Shown: positions 60,113-62,411 of the stretch, piece by piece | How the letters are laid out: each line of letters begins with the position of its first letter | Numbering within the stretch: position 1 is the stretch's first letter | Assembly: GCF_009379765.1 (NCBI RefSeq) | Contig: NZ_WHTD01000029.1 | Coordinates: 1 to 62,411, forward strand | Direction: 5' to 3' | DNA: 62,411 nt | Source: Actinophytocola sp. | GTDB taxonomy: Bacteria; Actinomycetota; Actinomycetes; Mycobacteriales; Pseudonocardiaceae | Made by a program: the position numbers and the translations under genes | The notes under the pieces: generated by a model | What the model saw: only the letters and a program-made list of their open reading frames with translations | Database searches by the model: none | Told to the model about the DNA's origin: nothing

Positions 60113-61266
60113 CCACGGCCGGTGCATGGGCCCGGAAGGACCCGACGACACCGTTGTGGCGCGCGGCGGTGGTGCTGCGCGTGCTCACGCTGCTGTTCGC
60201 CGCCGGGGTGGTCCTCGCCTACTACGACGAGTACGCCCGCCCGAGGCTCGGGCTGGTGACGATCGGCGTGATGACGGTGTGGACCGCGGTGATCGCGGTC
60301 CGGTACCTGCGGGTGACCGACCGGCTGCTCGGCTTCACCGTGGCCGATCTCGCGGTGAGCTGCGCGCTGATGTGCATGTCGCGGTTGGTGCTCACGCCGG
60401 AGCAGCTGCACGTCGACACCGTGCCGCTGGTCACCACGGTGTGGGTCACCGGGGTCGTCGCGGCCGGCGCGGTGTGCGCGGGCCCCACCGTCGGGGCGGT
60501 GTTCGGCGCGGTGATCGCCGCGTTCAACTACGGCGTGCGCGGCTACGTCGACATCGACCTCACCCGGGACCTGACGTTGCTGGTGGGGGTCGGTTTCGTG
60601 CTCGGCCTGGCGGCAGCCTCGTCACGCCGGTCGGCCGAGCGGCTCGCCACCGCGTTGCGGGCGGAGGCGGCCACCGCCGAGCGGGAGCGGCTCGCCCGGT
60701 CCATTCACGACGGCGTGCTGCAGGTCCTGGCCAGGGTGCGCCGGCGTGGCGTGGAGCTGGGTGGGGAGGCCGCGGAGCTCGCGCGGCTGGCCGGCGAGCA
60801 GGAGATCGCGCTGCGCACGCTGGTGTCCACCGCGCCGGAGTCGACACGGTCCGCCGAGGACGGGTCGACGGACCTGGGTGCCCGGCTGCGGTTGCTGGCC
60901 AGCGGGCAGACACAGGTGTCGGTGCCGGCGACGGCGGTGCGGCTGCCCGCGTCGGTCGCGGCCGAGCTGGAGGCGGTGGTGCGCGAGGCGCTGTCGAACG
61001 TCGCCAAGCACGCCGGCGGGGACGCGCGGGCGTGGGTGCTGCTCGAGGACCTGGGCGCCGAGATCATCCTGAGCGTGCGGGACGACGGCGTCGGGTTCGC
61101 GCCGGACCGGATCGACGAGGCGGAGAGGGAGGGGCGGATGGGGATCGCGCGCTCGATACGTGGCCGGGTCACCGACCTCGGCGGGAGCGTCACGGTGGAC
61201 ACCGCGCCGGGGGCCGGCGTGGAGTGGGAGCTGCGGGTGCCGCGGCGGGCCGGGGTCCACCGGTGA
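60109..61266 (+). CDS. NarL-type sensor histidine kinase (MacS-like)
   Basis: A 385-residue kinase from GTG 60109. Five to six membrane helices cover residues 20-180 (LTLLFAAGVVLAYYDE, LVTTVWVTGVVAAGAVCAG, LTLLVGVGFVLGLAAASS). The dimerisation box is ERERLARSIHDGVLQVLARV (phospho-acceptor His near 204), and HATPase_c has REALSNVAKHAGG and RMGIARSIRGRV. HDGVLQ with the multi-helix sensor part fits the MacS family. It is coupled to the permease upstream and the regulator downstream through four-base overlaps. Confidence 0.92.
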   Translation: MTTAGAWARKDPTTPLWRAAVVLRVLTLLFAAGVVLAYYDEYARPRLGLVTIGVMTVWTAVIAVRYLRVTDRLLGFTVADLAVSCALMCMSRLVLTPEQLHVDTVPLVTTVWVTGVVAAGAVCAGPTVGAVFGAVIAAFNYGVRGYVDIDLTRDLTLLVGVGFVLGLAAASSRRSAERLATALRAEAATAERERLARSIHDGVLQVLARVRRRGVELGGEAAELARLAGEQEIALRTLVSTAPESTRSAEDGSTDLGARLRLLASGQTQVSVPATAVRLPASVAAELEAVVREALSNVAKHAGGDARAWVLLEDLGAEIILSVRDDGVGFAPDRIDEAEREGRMGIARSIRGRVTDLGGSVTVDTAPGAGVEWELRVPRRAGVHR

Positions 61267-61952
61267 CATCGCCGCCGATCACCGTGATGGTCGTCGACGA
61301 TCACCCGATGTGGCGCGACGGGGTGGCTCGGGATCTCGCCGAGCGTGGCTTCGAGGTGCGCGCCACCGCGGGCGACGCCGACGCGGCGGTGCGCATCGCG
61401 GGCACCGTGCGGCCGGACGTCGTGCTGATGGACCTCAACCTGGGCTCGGTGAACGGAGAGCCGGTGTCCGGGGTGGCGGCCATCCGGGAGATCACCGGCG
61501 CGCTCGCCGGCACCCGGGTGCTGGTGCTCTCCGCGTCGGGCGAGCATGCCGACGTGCTGGAGGCGGTGAAGGCGGGCGCCTCGGGGTACCTGATCAAGTC
61601 GGCGTCGGTGGCGGAGCTCGCCGAGGCGGTGCGGCAGACCGCGGCCGGTGACGCGGTGTTCACGCCCGGGCTCGCCGGCCTGGTGCTCGGCGAGTACCGC
61701 CGGATGGCCGCCGAGTCACCGGCCGGGTTCGACGAGCCGAGCCTGACCCAGCGGGAGACCGAGGTGCTCCGCCTGGTGGCGAAGGGGTTGACCGCACGGC
61801 AGATCGCGGGCCGGCTCACGCTCTCGCACCGCACGATCGAGAACCACGTGCAGTCGACGCTGCGCAAGCTGCAGCTGCACAACCGGGTCGAGCTGGCCCG
61901 CTACGCCATCGAGCACGGGCTGGACGAACAACCGGATGGCGGGCCGCAATAG
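61263..61952 (+). CDS. NarL/LuxR-type response regulator
   Basis: A 229-residue regulator. The receiver has VVDDHPMWRDGVARDLAERG, Asp in VVLMDLNLGSVNG (near 59), Ser in VLSASGE and Lys in GYLIKSA. The LuxR helix-turn-helix is LTQRETEVLRLVAKGLTARQ, then RTIENHVQSTLRKL. GTG 61263 overlaps the kinase stop. The receiver has a short insertion (NLGSVNGEPVSG) typical of MacR-type regulators. Targets unknown; likely the permease operon. Confidence 0.93.
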   Translation: MTSPPITVMVVDDHPMWRDGVARDLAERGFEVRATAGDADAAVRIAGTVRPDVVLMDLNLGSVNGEPVSGVAAIREITGALAGTRVLVLSASGEHADVLEAVKAGASGYLIKSASVAELAEAVRQTAAGDAVFTPGLAGLVLGEYRRMAAESPAGFDEPSLTQRETEVLRLVAKGLTARQIAGRLTLSHRTIENHVQSTLRKLQLHNRVELARYAIEHGLDEQPDGGPQ

Positions 61953-61961
61953 GCTGGTCAC

Positions 61962-62411
61962 ATGCATGACCCGCGCCTTCTTCTGGACCCCGCCACGGAC
62001 GCGGCGCGCAAGCTCGCGCGCCGCGGCTACCACCTGGACCTGACCCAGCTGGAGAAGCTGTTCGGTCAGCGCACGGCCACCGTGCAGGCGGCCGACGAGT
62101 CCCGCGCGGAGTCCAACCGGGCGGCCAAGGAGGTCGGCGCGGCGGCCAAGCGCGGCGAGGACGCGTCGTCGCTGCGCGAGCACGCGCGCACGCTCAAGAC
62201 CCGCATCCAGGAGCTCGAGGAGCAGCACCGCCAGCTCGCCGCGGAGCTCGACGAGTTCCTGCTGGGCGTGCCGAACCTGCCCGCCGACGAGCTGCCCGAC
62301 GGCAACACCGAGGACGACGCCGAGGAGGTCGGCCGCTGGGGCGAAGTGCCGGCGTTCGACTTCGAGCCGGCCGACCATGTCGATCTCGGTGAGCGGCTGG
62401 GCATCCTGGAC
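61962..62411 (+). CDS. Seryl-tRNA synthetase-like protein, N-terminal 150 codons (runs off window)
   Basis: ATG 61962 opens a frame of exactly 150 codons to the window end. It has the SerRS N-terminal layout: MHDPRLLLDPATDAARKLAR, a long antiparallel coiled coil (LREHARTLKTRIQELEEQHR), then NLPADELPDGNTEDDAEEVG and VPAFDFEPADHVDLGERLGI, matching the LPN..V..G and F.F.P.DH..LG..L.I/L features that lead into the catalytic domain. The first 60 residues differ from the usual MIDL..LRE(D/N)P start, so it may be a divergent paralogue. The catalytic core is not in the window. Only nine bases separate it from the regulator stop. Confidence 0.75.
   Translation, partial: MHDPRLLLDPATDAARKLARRGYHLDLTQLEKLFGQRTATVQAADESRAESNRAAKEVGAAAKRGEDASSLREHARTLKTRIQELEEQHRQLAAELDEFLLGVPNLPADELPDGNTEDDAEEVGRWGEVPAFDFEPADHVDLGERLGILD

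Overview
This window is high-GC actinobacterial chromosome, most likely from a member of the Pseudonocardiaceae/Pseudonocardiales. Third codon positions are nearly all G or C, GTG starts are common, and gene order over long stretches matches Mycobacterium and its relatives. Two blocks are recognisable from Mycobacterium tuberculosis. One is htdX-fabG4-fadA2 (about 1.3-4.9 kb). The other is ino1-padR-DUF5318-ponA-GT87-rpsF-ssb-rpsR-rplI-dnaB (about 39-53 kb), which normally lies in the origin-proximal half of the chromosome. No prophage, CRISPR array, tRNA or rRNA gene was seen. The only mobile-element trace is the first 27 codons of an ISAzo13-like transposase cut by the left edge.

Left part (0-15 kb): a WYL regulator with a VOC protein; the fatty-acid block htdX/fabG4 divergent from fadA2 around a perfect 16-bp palindrome, with fabG4 carrying a one-base frameshift; a secreted CHAP-like protein; an AAA+ ATPase flanked by a 17-bp repeat; a tiny conserved-looking ORF with a strong hairpin; a repeat-rich intergenic stretch; a translationally coupled GH38 alpha-mannosidase / PpiC isomerase / ROK kinase operon; a MarR-GNAT fusion; and an AhpD-like protein.

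Middle (15-41 kb): a three-box DnaA-box-like cluster; GTP-type PEP carboxykinase; a five-gene minus-strand operon with two dynamin-like GTPases around a GrpE-like protein and a calcium-binding-repeat acidic protein; a two-component system followed by an ABC exporter; trmB; TetR with two PH-domain membrane proteins; a nitric-oxide-synthase-like protein lacking the arginine-binding glutamate, paired with an amidohydrolase; an SDR; a decayed phoX pseudogene; an ECF sigma factor with its membrane partner; LUD and HxlR genes; ino1 and its PadR neighbour.

Right part (41-62 kb): the cell-wall and replication/translation block (ponA, two GT87-type membrane glycosyltransferases, nfo, a secreted proline/glycine-rich protein, rpsF-ssb-rpsR-rplI with an SD-sequestering leader, then dnaB behind a DnaA-box-like cluster). 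It is followed by a frameshifted GGDEF protein, a very large secreted chaplin-like repeat protein with a secreted neighbour, an AI-2E-family permease coupled to a second NarL-type two-component system, and the start of a divergent SerRS-like protein.

The most unusual items are the NOS-like/amidohydrolase pair, the dynamin-GrpE-dynamin operon and the roughly 1,180-residue repeat protein. Three genes carry frameshifts (fabG4, GGDEF, phoX). The single-base ones could be assembly errors, but phoX also has larger lesions and looks genuinely dead.
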